Notes under the pieces: generated by a model
The model's input: only the letters and a program-made list of their open reading frames with translations
Told to the model about the DNA's origin: nothing
Database searches by the model: none
Assembly (NCBI GenBank): GCA_032433765.1
Contig: JAVIAB010000051.1
Location: 81,732,847 to 81,796,846 of the forward strand
Source of the DNA: Megaustenia siamemsis
Taxonomy: Eukaryota > Mollusca > Gastropoda > Stylommatophora > Ariophantidae
Direction: 5' to 3'
DNA: 64,000 bases
Shown: in pieces, positions 42,894 through 52,960 of the stretch
Numbering within the stretch: the first letter of the stretch is position 1
How the letters are laid out: every line of letters begins with the position of its first letter
Made by a program: the position numbers and the translations under genes

Positions 42894-44110
42894 AGTGTTT
42901 GTTGAAGACCTATGCTCCGCAGGAAGCTGAAAGTGTTTGTTGAAGACCTATGCTCCGCAGGGAGCTGAAAGTGTTTGTTGAAGACCTATGCTCCGCAGGA
43001 AGCTGAAAGTGTTTGTTGAAGACCTATGCTCCGCAGGAAGCTGAAAGTGTTTGTTGAAGACCTATGCTCCGCAGGAAGCTGAAAGTGTTTGTTGAAGACC
43101 TATGCTCCGCAGGTAGCTGAAAGTGTTTGTTGAAGACCTATGCTCCGCAGGGAGCTGAAAGTGTTTGTTGAAGACCTATGCTCCGCAGGAAGCTGAAAGT
43201 GTTTGTTGAAGACCTATGCTCCGCAGGGAGCTGAGAGTGTTTGTTGAAGACCTATGCTCCGCAGGGAGCTGAAAGTGTTTGTTGAAGACCTATGCTCCGC
43301 AGGAAGCTGAAAGTGTTTGTTGAAGACCTATGCTCCGCAGGAAGCTGAAAGTGTTTGTTGAAGACCTATGCTCCGCAGGGAGCTGAAAGTGTTTGTTGAA
43401 GACCTATGCTCCGCAGGGAGCTGAAAGTGTTTGTTGAAGACCTATGCTCCGCAGGGAGCTGAAAGTGTTTGTTGAAGACCTATGCTCCGCAGGAAGCTGA
43501 AAGTGTTTGTTGAAGACCTATGCTCCGCAGGAAGCTGAAAGTGTTTGTTGAAGACCTATGCTCCGCAGGAAGTTGAAAGTGTTTGTTGAAGACCTATGCT
43601 CCGCAGGAAGCTGAAAGTGTTTGTTGAAGACCTATGCTCCGCAGGAAGCTGAAAGTGTTTGTTGAAGACCTATGCTCCGCAGGAAGCTGAAAGTGTTTGT
43701 TGAAGACCTATGCTCCGCAGGAAGCTGAAAGTGTTTGTTGAAGACCTATGCTCCGCAGGAAGCTGAAAGTGTTTGTTGAAGACCTATGCTCCGCAGGAAG
43801 CTGAAAGTGTTTGTTGAAGACCTATGCTCCACAGGGAGCTGAAAGTGTTTGTTGAAGACCTATGCTCTGCAGGGAGCTGAAAGTGTTTGTTGAAGACCTA
43901 TGCTCCGCAGGGAGCTGAAAGTGTTTGTTGAAGACCTATGCTCCACAGGGAGCTGAAAGTGTTTGTTGAAGACCTATGCTCCACAGGGAGCTGAAAGTGT
44001 TTGTTGAAGACCTATGCTCCGCAGGAAGCTGAAAGTGTTTGTTGAAGACCTATGCTCCGCAGGGAGCTGAAAGTGTTTGTTGAAGACCTATGCTCCGCAA
44101 GGAGCTGAAA
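42894..44110 (+). repeat. 38-bp VNTR made from the LINE 3' terminus, about 32 copies
   Basis: The unit is GTGTTTGTTGAAGACCTATG plus CTCCGCAGGAAGCTGAAA. It equals the last codons (VFVEDLCS) and stop region of the group D LINE, present once at 41477-41514 in the younger copy. Variants (GGGAGCTG against GAAGCTG, CACAGG against CGCAGG) are interspersed. The true LINE terminus (GGTAGAAGAGGAAGAAG) and target duplication follow the last unit, so the expansion is internal to the inserted element. Confidence 0.97.
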
Positions 44111-44903
44111 GGTAGAAGAGGAAGAAGATACGACAAAGTTGAAGCCTTTAACAAGAAACCACGGCTTTGGCGCACGCGGCTCGAGAACATTTCACAAGAC
44201 ACGTTTTAAATTATTTTGTGAAGTTATAGAGAGCAATGATGTTAATGGCGAGATGATGGACCATGTCACTGGTGTAATAAAAGAGCATCTGATATCTCTT
44301 GCTGAATATTTTAACAAATACTTCACATCCGAAAATATTGAAGTTAACGACTGTAATCCTTTACAGTGTAAATTCTCTGCATTAACCAGTCGTGCACAAA
44401 AAGAATTAGCGGAGCTATCTAGCGATCGCACATTACAATTCAAATTGAACAACCCCGCTGCTGATATCTCTTGCTTTGGTGCACTGTTTCATTTGGAATA
44501 TCCGTCTTGTTCAGCCCTAGTCAGTAAAGTTATTCTACTTTTTTAACAAATTAATTATGCGAGGTTTCATTGACCGCCATGAAAACCAAATATCGGTCAA
44601 GAAACATGGAGGATGATTTTCGGGTGTGGTACAAATTCCAGCCAAAATAAACATTGTATCCAACCCGAAACAGTGCCATTTTCTTGGATAAATGTGAATG
44701 AAAAGAACTTTTGTGTAGCAATCAATATGCAGTTAAACGTGTAGAGAAAAATGTAACATAAAACTTTATACAATTATATTTATGCCTCGCAAATATAATC
44801 CACTTAAGTTTTTTAAAACTTTATTTAACAGGTGGGCCGCAAAAAACTTTGAATTATGAATTATAAATGTGGGCCTTGCAGCAAAAGGGTCTAAGAACCG
44901 CTG

Positions 44904-45317
44904 GAATAGATATAATTATTTCATAGAACTTTCCATAAATACTGGGTAAGAAGGTTTAAGTAGATTATGATGGGTAGACACAAAGAAGTGACACATTTAT
45001 TCAGTAACATTAATAAAGGGAGAACAGAAAATCATCATCAAGTTACATCTCTAATAATGGCTAGAGCCAAAAGAAAGCTTAATACCAATAATAGAAATTA
45101 ACGTCATTTGTGGCCTAGTAATAAGTAAAGAATCGATGGAATATATAAGGGCAGCTGGGAAAACATTAAAGGAAGACGCTACACGGAAAGAGAGAAAAAA
45201 AAACCAGGTTAAGATGGTGGCGTGGTAGGAAGTGAAGAAACAAAAGTAATAAATCACTGTAGAGGCAAATTTGTGAAGACACATGATCGCCTAGCCAGCA
45301 AAGATGACGGTGAAAAC
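44904..45317. other. Possible relic of a LINE tail; otherwise unrecognised
   Basis: About 410 bases right of the hAT terminus. 45120-45310 has weak resemblance to group A tails (GGAATATATAAGGGCAGCTG, later AAGACACATGATCGCCTAG), but the match is too decayed to be sure. Confidence 0.3.
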
Positions 45318-45590
45318 TAACGTACGTAGGTGTATACGTATGACATATAACGTACGTGTATATGTGTGACATATAACGTACGTTTATATGTGTGACATAT
45401 AACGTACGTGTTAATGCGTGACATATAAACTATGTGCAAATGTATAACATATAATGTACGTGTATATGTGTGACATATAACGTACGTGTATATGTGTGAC
45501 ATATAACGTATGTGCAAATGTGTGACATATAACGTATGTGTAAATGTGTGACATATAACGTATGTGTATATGTGTGATATACAAATACTG
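45318..45590 (+). repeat. 26-bp minisatellite, about 10 copies
   Basis: The unit is GACATATAACGTACGTGTAT plus ATGTGT, with GTATGTGCAAATG variants. The element is partly palindromic (ACGTACGT). Confidence 0.95.
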
Positions 45591-45820
45591 AGAATCTCTA
45601 CGGACAACCCTAACTCAAGCGCACGAACTCCGTTGCACCGCCTGGGATACATTTCTTGTGGGTTTCTATCAATTTTTGTTAGGAGTGAGGCCATTTGGAC
45701 TATCTGTCTTCGACTTTTAACTGACAAAGTCTATGTAAAATCCGCATAGAGCACACGGTGTTCCAGTATTTTGTTATCTTGTATCGGCAAAACGTTATGT
45801 TAACTTATTTGACAGTGATT

Positions 45821-46243
45821 TTCTTCTTCTTCTACCTTTCAGCTCCCAGTGGAGCATAGGTCTTCAACAAATACTTTCCAAGTCGTTCTGTTTCTTGCCA
45901 TTCTTTTAAGAGCATTCCATGTCTTCCCCATCATCTTCATCTCCGATTCTGTCTGTCTTTTCCAAGAATTTCTTGGTCTTTCTCTTTGTCTTTTCCCCTG
46001 GAGATTCCAAAAAAGGGCCTGGTGTGTAATACTCTCAGTTGGCTTTCACAGTGTGTGTCTTATCCAGTGCCATCGTCTTCGCTGTATCTCTGTATCCACT
46101 AGTATTTGACTGGTACATTTCCATAATTCTATGTTAGTGATTTTGTCCTGCCATTTCCATCCTTTTATTCTGCGTAAACATCCATTTATGAAAATCTGTA
46201 TCTTCATGATTGTCAATTTTGTTGTTCTCCATGTTTCACAACC
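45821..46243 (-). mobile_element. Third group D LINE copy, 5'-truncated, with 13-bp target duplication
   Basis: The minus strand encodes the last ~140 residues of the group D tail with several breaks. It ends in GGTAGAAGAAGAAGAA like the two copies at 38-44 kb. Flanks are TTTGACAGTGATT (45808-45820) and TTTGACTGTGATT (46244-46256), a 13-bp duplication with one mismatch. The terminal 38-bp unit is present once, not amplified. Confidence 0.92.
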
Positions 46244-46256
46244 TTTGACTGTGATT

Positions 46257-47334
46257 GTAGTTGATCAAAATAATGATGGGAGCTTGAGGACAAAATATAA
46301 GTCGAATATGAAACTAAAAACAAAGAAGGTCGAACTTAATTATCTATTTATAATTGTACAATTATTTTCATGGAACCAAATCTGTAATGAATTTATAAAA
46401 CATAACCATCATGTGAACTTGTCAGCATCTCATATCTATCAAAGTCCTGTTAGGACGTTCTCCTATCTGTATTCTTCATTTGCTTTCATGAAAAGGTCGG
46501 TTTGTTACAAATATTGGCCACACGCGGTAACGGTATTGTAGCAAGTTTGATTCGTGTTTTCTTGTTGAAAACTGGATTCCAACCTCTACGATATAAGTCC
46601 GACCTAAAATAAATATATTCTCACACGGAACTAGTTGTCACCCCATTTCTTAAGCTGAGAGATGTTGAGGACTCTAGCTAATATACTATTTGCTTGCCAT
46701 TGGTTCCTAACTATCTTAGTACTACTGTCTGGTGTTTACGATGTCTGTAACTCTGACTGACCCTCCCTGGCTTCCTCTATCTAACTATCATTGCCGCGTC
46801 CCTATCTCTCACAGGATTTCGCAATATATACAGTATGCTTCATTAGCCTAAGTACTTTCTCTGTCTGGCCGGAGGTTGTTAAAGTGTCAGCCCCCTGCTC
46901 ATCTAATACTATATTCACTGGGCCAGATGGGATTTTAGTCACTTGAATGGAAGTTAACGTGCCAAGCCACCTGCCCGAGAAAAAATCTACCCTATTAATA
47001 TGCAGGTTCGGGACTTCTGAACTAATGTTAAAGTGCAAAAAGTGTCAAACATCTTCTTTTTCGTCAGCACCTGCAAGTTTTGGCCTCACGACCGGAAGTT
47101 ATTAACGTTTCAAGCATTTGTTCGCTTGTGAAGTCCGTAGTCTACTGGATCTATCCCCTAATGTGCCTATTCAGTTGTCCCTTATTACACTACTTCACAC
47201 TACTGCACACTGCTATACAATACGATACAATACTTTACTATTACATTGGGCTCTCCAGATTTTAGCCGTTATCTCAGTGAACTGGACACCGGATATCACA
47301 ACTCATAGATCAGGGGAGTGTAGAGCCAAGAAGA
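46257..47334. other. Mostly unrecognised; one open minus-strand frame
   Basis: About 1.1 kb. A minus-strand frame at 46802-47038 (78 codons) has protein-like content (VPNLHINRVDFFSGRWLGTL, then PSGPVNIVLDEQGADTLTT), but no family is recognised. It could be a short exon or an element fragment. Nothing else is seen. Confidence 0.3.
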
Positions 47335-47445
47335 AATCACCGACTCGAAGAGAACAATTCCCATCGCCTATGATCGGGGATTCGAACACGATATCTTCTT
47401 GTCAAGAGGCCAACGTTTAAGCTCTAGACCACAAATGTGTCTCAA
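47335..47445 (-). mobile_element. tRNA-like SINE head, third family, copy 2
   Basis: On the minus strand GTGGTCTAGAGCTTAAACG serves as the A box region and GTGTTCGAATCCCC is a strong B box, ending GGCGATGGGAATTGT. It shares that end with 36785-36878. Confidence 0.6.
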
Positions 47446-47570
47446 GGTAATCATAACGCTGAGGTCGGTCATAAACTAGAACTTTGGGATGCAGATACAT
47501 AAATCTATTAGAAAAAATAAAACATTCGGTTCTTTGGTTGTTTATATATTAATTTGGTTAGTAAGCTACT

Positions 47571-47765
47571 GGGAGCCGCGATAGCTAAGTAGTTAGTGAA
47601 CTGGACTACAAAGGACAACAGGTAGGGTTTGATCCCAACTGACGGCTTCCGGTTCACCCAGCCTTAAATGGGTACCGGATTTTTTTTCTGGGAATGTAAA
47701 AGGGGCACGGGTGTAATACGACTACATTACCCCAAAAATCATGTGCTGAGAGTCTGTAATTCCAT
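47571..47765 (+). mobile_element. tRNA-derived SINE, copy 4 (3'-shortened)
   Basis: The head GGGAGCCGCGATAGCTAAGT (one change in the A box) and GGGTTTGATCCC (one change in the B box) are followed by AGCCTTAAATGGGTACCGGA and the body to AATCATGTGCTGAGAGTCTG. The distal 60 bases of the family are absent. Confidence 0.9.
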
Positions 47766-47821
47766 TAGTGAAGAAAAGAAAAATTTGCCAAAACAATATG
47801 CACAATGAGTACAGGATGTCT

Positions 47822-48080
47822 CACTCACTAAACCCAGGATTTCCTCAATAATTCTAACACTATTGAAGATATTGCAACGAGATTTGAACAGGAGTACGTT
47901 CATTGTGTGAGAAGTGAAATGAAATGTGTGTGTGTGGCGCTTAATTGTTGCGACACGCCTGCCTAACGCGCCTTTCTACTGATCTGTCGTTTCGTTGAGG
48001 TGTCTGCACGATGTTCTCGTGAGAGTGTTAGTGTACAGTACAGAGTTCACAGAATAGCTGGAAGATGTGTCATCTGGAGA
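47822..48080 (-). repeat. Diverged dispersed repeat, group J, inverted copy
   Basis: Reverse-complement homologue of 29470-29745 (shared GTGTTAGAATTATTGAGG, CGCAACAATTAA and CGACAGATCAG). The related peptide lies in a 61-codon minus frame, but the GTGAGT donor-like signal of the other copy is not kept. Confidence 0.45.
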
Positions 48081-49164
48081 AGCGGGTGGTTGGTGGTAAA
48101 ACATAAAAACCGGACATGGAGTGAGACATCCTATACATGAAATGGCACAAAAACGTTCCAAGAAAAAATTAATTCAAAGAGGTTCAAAAAAGGAAAGAAA
48201 ATAAGAGTGAAGCTTGATATCAAATTGCCTTGACTTTTCGGACATATTCAGATATTTGTGTAATTATTCTTGACGGAAGCTGCTCAGCAGCACAACACCC
48301 AGCAGTTATCCAAGATCGAAAACAACCTGCATCCAAACTCAGTAATAACGACATACCAGTTATCGTTAGTTTTCAGCTCATTATGAATACATAATGTTTC
48401 ATACTAGACAAAACATACTGAGAAAACTATGGATTTATCAACATAAATGTTCGCTACACAGATTTGTAATAAGATCTCACACGTTTTCGCACCAACAATA
48501 AATTAATAAACAAAATATTTATTTTAGAAATAGACGTAACCAATATACAAGTTATCAAACAAGCGTACTAATTATTGCTTAGCAACTTAAAAAGGGGGAC
48601 AAAAAGGTAAGACGTTCTTGTACTATCTGCGACGCAGTTATTTACAGAAATGTAGATGTCTGACAGTAGAACGCTCCAAACTCATCTGTTTGCTCTTTCT
48701 TGTAATTGCCCACATGGGGTAGTAATTATGTCTGTCTTAGCAAAGTGCATTGCTATTTGTGCCTTGTACTGTAGTTAGTTACTGAAACCAGTACGCCGGG
48801 AAACAGTTCGAATGTCACGCACAAAATTTGGAAAAATTCAACAAAAAGTACACGTGAACGTGATGTTTATGGAGTGGTCATCTTGGTGTTCCAGGGAGAG
48901 AAACAACGTTGACGTAGGCATTTGTGATGCAGTGGTGTGGGGTGATTTGTTTACTTTGTTGTTGAAAGCAGGACTCGGTGGGTGTATTCTAAGAGCGCAA
49001 TCGCTGTCCTGATAGCACAGGAAGTTGTCACATTGCACGGACTCCTCCAGCAATGTCAAGGGCGATTGGATATTTTCAGAAATAAGGTCGTTGATTGGAA
49101 TCGTCCTATGATTCGCTTTCTTGATCCATATTTAAATAAGGTACATGCGCATGGGTACATGGTA
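48081..49164. other. No recognised feature
   Basis: Apparently unique sequence. Two overlapping open frames at 48812-49059 on opposite strands are not recognised. Confidence 0.45.
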
Positions 49165-49302
49165 AATAAGAATGGCAAAATGTTACATCTTCTCAATATT
49201 CCTGTATGGTGCAGAAACATGGACATTAGACAAAAAAAAAACAGAACAGAGAATTGAAGCCTTTGAAATGTGGATATATATAGAAGAATAGGTAGAATTG
49301 GT
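49165..49302 (+). mobile_element. LINE fragment, group B
   Basis: About 138 bp matching 31129-31255 (AATGGCAAAATGTTACATCT and GAATTGAAGCCTTTGAAATG), truncated on both sides, with an A-run and a TATATA expansion breaking the frame. Confidence 0.8.
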
Positions 49303-49483
49303 GCACTTTCTGAAATTCCTTTCATTACAGCAACAATGCAACAAACGCTCAAGCCGGCCATCGAATTACATCCTCATGGCTAATCCAATTGTTGGGAAAC
49401 GTATCCTCAGACTCGCAGGAAACAAAGCGTCATTGTGTGGGAGCGCCATCTGGCTGATTAATAATGACGTGTGATTACAGTTT

Positions 49484-49972
49484 AAAATACTAACATCAAA
49501 ACAAATAACACCAGGGCTAAAACTAAGAATAGCAAAATGTTACATCTTCTCACTATTCGTGTATGGTGCAGGAACATGGACATTAGACAAGAAAACAGAA
49601 CAGAGAATTGAAGCCTTTGAAATGTGGATTTATAGAAGAATAGGTAGAATTGGATGGAAGGAAAAGATAACAAACGATGAAGTTTTAAAACAACTGAAAA
49701 TAAAAAGATAACTGAACACAATTAAGACAAGACAAATTAAATTTGTGGGGCATGTTAAAAGACACAACAGCCTACTAAAAGTAATATTGGAAGGAAAAAA
49801 TACAAGGCAAAAGAGGCAGAGGCAGACCAAGACTAACATGGACGAGTAACATCAAAAGATGGACAAGTCAATCTATGTCAGCCTGCACCATCAAAGCAAG
49901 AAACAGAGTAGAATGGCGATCCATGGTAGCCAACCTTCGTTGTGGAGAGGGCACACGATGATGATGATGACA
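49484..49972 (+). mobile_element. 5'-truncated LINE, group B
   Basis: Starts at AAAATACTAACATCAAAACA and runs through the tail to CACGATGATGATGATGA. It aligns with 31084-31562; frameshifts near 49710 and 49790 interrupt the tail. It lies only ~180 bases after the previous fragment in the same orientation. Confidence 0.88.
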
Positions 49973-50189
49973 TGTGCATGAGGTACAGTTGTTTGTCATT
50001 GTTACTTTCGTAGATTTGCTCATTTGTTCATTTACATGAATATTTAGAATGCACATTTCTTCTATTATACATTTCAAGTGATTAGGAGAATCTGTATCTT
50101 AAAATAGACAATCTTTGTGGTTACAAAATTAATATTACACCGTGGAATCTTTCAGATTTGCCAATCCATTATTTAGTCACAAACATTCA
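49973..50189. other. Short spacer
   Basis: Unique-looking sequence between two oppositely oriented group B LINE copies; nothing recognised. Confidence 0.4.
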
Positions 50190-50675
50190 TCAGCACCACT
50201 GGGTGCCGTCTCCGCATCGAAAGTTGGCTACCATGGAACACCATTCCGCTCTGTCTCTTGCTTTGATGGTGCAAATTGTCATAGGCTGACTTGTCCATCT
50301 TTTGAAGTTACTCGTCCATGTTAGTCGGTCTGCCTCTGCCTCTTTTACCTTATATCTTCCCTTCCAATATTACTTTTAGTAGGCTGTTGTGTCTTTTAAC
50401 ATGCCCCAAAAATTGCATTTGACTTGTTCTAATTGTGTTTAGTAGTTCTCTTTTCATTTTTAGTTATTTTAAGACTTCATCGTTTGTTTTCTTTTCTTTC
50501 CATCCAATTCTACATATTCTTCTATAAATCCACATTTCAAAGGCTTCAATTTTTCTGTTCTGTTTTCTTTTCTAATGTCCATGTTTCTGTACCATACAGG
50601 AATATTGAGAAGATGTAACATTTTGCTATTCTTAGTTTTAACTCTGGTGTTATTTTTTCTGAAGTTAGTCAAAAA
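50190..50675 (-). mobile_element. 5'-truncated LINE, group B, inverted
   Basis: The minus-strand copy of the same tail has degenerate GAETWTLDKKTE..IEAF and HVKRHNSLLK. It faces 49484-49972, so the two form an imperfect inverted repeat separated by about 220 bp. The GATGAT tail is lost or decayed. Confidence 0.85.
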
Positions 50676-51084
50676 CATTAACTTCTATAATACCATTGGT
50701 ACAAAATGACTTTAGTTAAAAATGTATGTCTTGTCACGAATTGAAAACACTTCTATAAAGAAAGTCAAGTTTCAGGATTAGTGGAATGTGGTAGGCTCAT
50801 CTGCAATCATTAATGCTGTCAAACTGAGATTATAACTAAAATATTAGTTTTGAGATTAAATCAAACAACTGTGATAGATGTAATATGATTTACAGCAGAC
50901 TGCGAAAATTTCGCCTTTTAGCTCGACATTCAACATCACTTTGTTATTGTTGGGTACCGGGTTACATTTCTTCTTCAATCTCTATTCGCTGTCAAGACTG
51001 GTTAGTTTGTTTACAAGTCAACCTCGAAGGCAGGGGTGGGGAGTTAAGCAAGGTTAAGTTCAGTTGTGACTCTCTAATCCTGGT
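50676..51084. other. No recognised feature
   Basis: About 400 bases of A-T rich spacer before the 16-bp repeat; nothing recognised. Confidence 0.45.
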
Positions 51085-51620
51085 GCTATCAGTTATGAGT
51101 CACTGTCGTTGTGAGTCACTGTCGTTGTGAGCCACTGTCGTTATGAGTCACTGTCGTTGTGAGTCACTGTCGTTGTGAATCACTATCGTTGTGAGTCACG
51201 ATCGTGAGTAACTGTCGTTGTGAGTCACTATCGCTGTGAGTCACCTTCGTTATGAAACACTGTCGTTATGAGTCACTGTCGTTGTGAGTCACTGTCGTTG
51301 TGAATCACTGTCGTTGTGAGTCACTGTCGTTGTGAATCACTATCGTTGTGAGTCACGATCGTGAGTAACTGTCGTTGTGAGTCACTATCGCTGTGAGTCA
51401 CCTTCGTTATGAAACACTGTCGTTATGAGTCACTGTCGTTGTGAGTCACTGTCGTTGTGAATCACTATCGTTGTGAGTCACGATCGTGAGTAACTGTCGT
51501 TGTGAGTCACTATCGCTGTGAGTCACCTTCGTTATGAAACACTGTCGTTGTGAGTCACTATCGTTGTGAGTCATTGTTATGAAACACTGTCGTTATGAGT
51601 TAATATCGTTGTGAGCCACT
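51085..51620 (+). repeat. 16-bp minisatellite with higher-order units
   Basis: The basic unit is GTGAGTCACTGTCGTT. Seven- to ten-unit blocks recur (CACGATCGTGAGTAACTG at about 51198, 51355 and 51480), so larger blocks of about 125-157 bp were duplicated. It lies inside or just beyond the receptor gene's intron. Confidence 0.96.
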
Positions 51621-51915
51621 GATGATGGGGGGGGGGTGATCTTTTTAATGTAATATACGTGAGACATAAAAATCGGTATAGCTTTATAGTAAATAAGGCA
51701 GTTGGAAATGCATATACAAAAGTAGTGTAAAATCATTGGTGGGACAAACAAAACTAAAATTATTCATTTTTGAAAAAGAACTTGCTAGTGTATCTGCTAA
51801 CTCAAAAGCTTTGTCTATTGATTTGTTAAGCTCACATGTATGTAGGTTGTACGTGTTTTTATCTGTTTTCCATTTATGTGTTGATGACAAGTAAGATCTC
51901 ATACAGAAGACTTAC
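51621..51915 (-). other. Start of an intron of the receptor gene
   Basis: The minus-strand donor GTAAGT occupies 51910-51915, directly after the open exon. The intron continues left, at least through the 16-bp repeat. The next exon is not found in this window. Confidence 0.7.
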
Positions 51916-52701
51916 CTGTGGTACGCTGGCAATGATAGACATCAACCATGATACGGCTAACATCATTCTGGCCCTGCTGTCGGCATCAGAAATGGACAGG
52001 GGTCTCATGATAGCGAAGTATCGATCGAGGCTGATGGAAACGAGAATAAAGGATGACAAGTAGAATCCTATAGCCCTAAAGAAAGTGAGCAGTCTACAGG
52101 CGATATCTCCTGCTAACCAAGCCACCGTTGAGTTCCAAGCTATCTCTAATGGAAGCATGATGAAGGTCACAATGAGATCAGCTATGGACAAATGCATAAT
52201 AAACATATTAATTCTGGACTTTGTGCTTCTATTACGAAAGAGTGTTATGAAAACTGTCAAATTCCCGCAAGCTGCCACGACAAACAGGCACGAGTATGCA
52301 GTCACAGATACCACATTGTCATCGGTAAAGTAAAGATGCTTCGGGAGAGCTGAAAATGCTTCTGTGTGGTTATCTGTGTGGTTATTAGTGTGGTTCATAC
52401 CGTAGCTGGTGCTTAAGTTATCGTTGCTTGTGTTACCAGGGACAAACATGTTGATAAATCTATCAAGAACGACAACTTCTACATTGTAAGGTTTATCGCT
52501 GTCAAGAGACGAGTCCTGCTGCAAGATAGTCATTTCTGATTTCGTTGTACTGACAGTTGACAATGATGAAGACGAACTCTGTGACGTCAGCACTGAAGAT
52601 ACGACATTTGTAAGGACTGAAGACAATGCTGCGAATGCGATACTGCTGTGGGAAGCATAAAGACATGTCGTCCGCCAAATGTGTGCCATCATTAATAACA
52701 T
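51916..52701 (-). CDS. First coding exon of a GnRH/corazonin/AKH-type GPCR
   Basis: 262 codons (N-terminus to transmembrane helix 4) end in phase 0 at CCACAG|GTAAGT. The ~125-residue extracellular part is Ser/Thr-rich, with sequons at N90, N95, N103, N107 and N111. TM1 is about 130-155 (CGNLTVFITLF), TM2 165-189 (FIMHLSIADLIVTFIMLPLEIAW), and TM3 202-230 with C202 for the conserved disulphide and the DRY box at 226-228 followed by FAIMRPLS. TM4 starts at 246. The LADL-like and PLEIAW motifs are typical of GnRH, corazonin and adipokinetic hormone receptors; their first coding intron often falls in TM4, as here. It would signal through G proteins at the plasma membrane. The start could be Met1, 4 or 5. 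A possible signal peptide is weak. The remaining exons would lie left of this exon, beyond what I can find. Confidence 0.88.
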
Positions 52702-52960
52702 GTGATGAAACGTTTATCGCTTCATGCTTTCCGTTTCTACGGCATCAACGATGAAGTCGCCGGATTGTCGTTTCATTATAAACAACCTATTCAGAATACA
52801 ATGATACAAAATAAAATGAGAATATGTTAAATATAAGCATAATCATACAGCATAAATGGAATGCATTTAAAGTGTTGGAAGCTTAATAATAAAGGAGAAA
52901 CATATCAGAAGTTATGAGCGAACAGAAAGCCTCCAAACATGAGATTTTACTATAGTCATT
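52702..52960 (-). promoter_or_regulatory. Upstream region of the receptor gene
   Basis: About 260 bases 5' of the receptor start, between it and the minisatellite, presumably holding 5' UTR or a further upstream exon and intron. No TATA box or other element is convincing. Confidence 0.3.

Larger units (their letters stand above)
38206..44127 (+). mobile_element. Old, 5'-truncated group D LINE, interrupted by a younger copy
   Basis: It begins in the RT domain (AGCCATCAAGCTAT at 38206 aligns with 40027 of the younger copy) and reads ATGLDEIPSEAI. It is interrupted after 38301 and resumes at 41542 with the rest of RT (GVRQGCLLSPF, LDDLDFADDIALLS) and the tail to 42890, with frameshifts near 41950 and 42600. 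Its 3' end is swollen by a 38-bp tandem array (42894-44110) and closes with GGTAGAAGAGGAAGAAG. The 13-bp ATACGACAAAGTT flanks it at 38193-38205 and 44128-44140; this duplicated target is the TYDKV codons of the hAT transposase. Confidence 0.93.
37600..44903 (+). pseudogene. Decayed hAT transposase (ZBED5/Buster-like) split by nested LINEs
   Basis: Segments in shifting plus frames match the C-terminal catalytic half of ZBED5/SCAND3-type hAT transposases: AEMSEDI-like MPEMSEDIVRRQL near 37615, ESTDIADESHVFAFVAK near 37709-37760, HREALVS near 37826, and LLNISLQGKDTNILKTYDKV ending at 38205. Directly across the LINE the protein resumes at 44141 with EAFNKKPRLWRTRLE, EHLISLAEYFNKYFTSE and KELAELSSDRTLQFK to a stop near 44546. 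GGTCTAAGAACCGCTG at 44888-44903 is a typical hAT right terminus in complement (CAGCGGTTCTTAGACC). Stops and frameshifts make it a pseudogene. The left terminus is not located. Confidence 0.85.
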
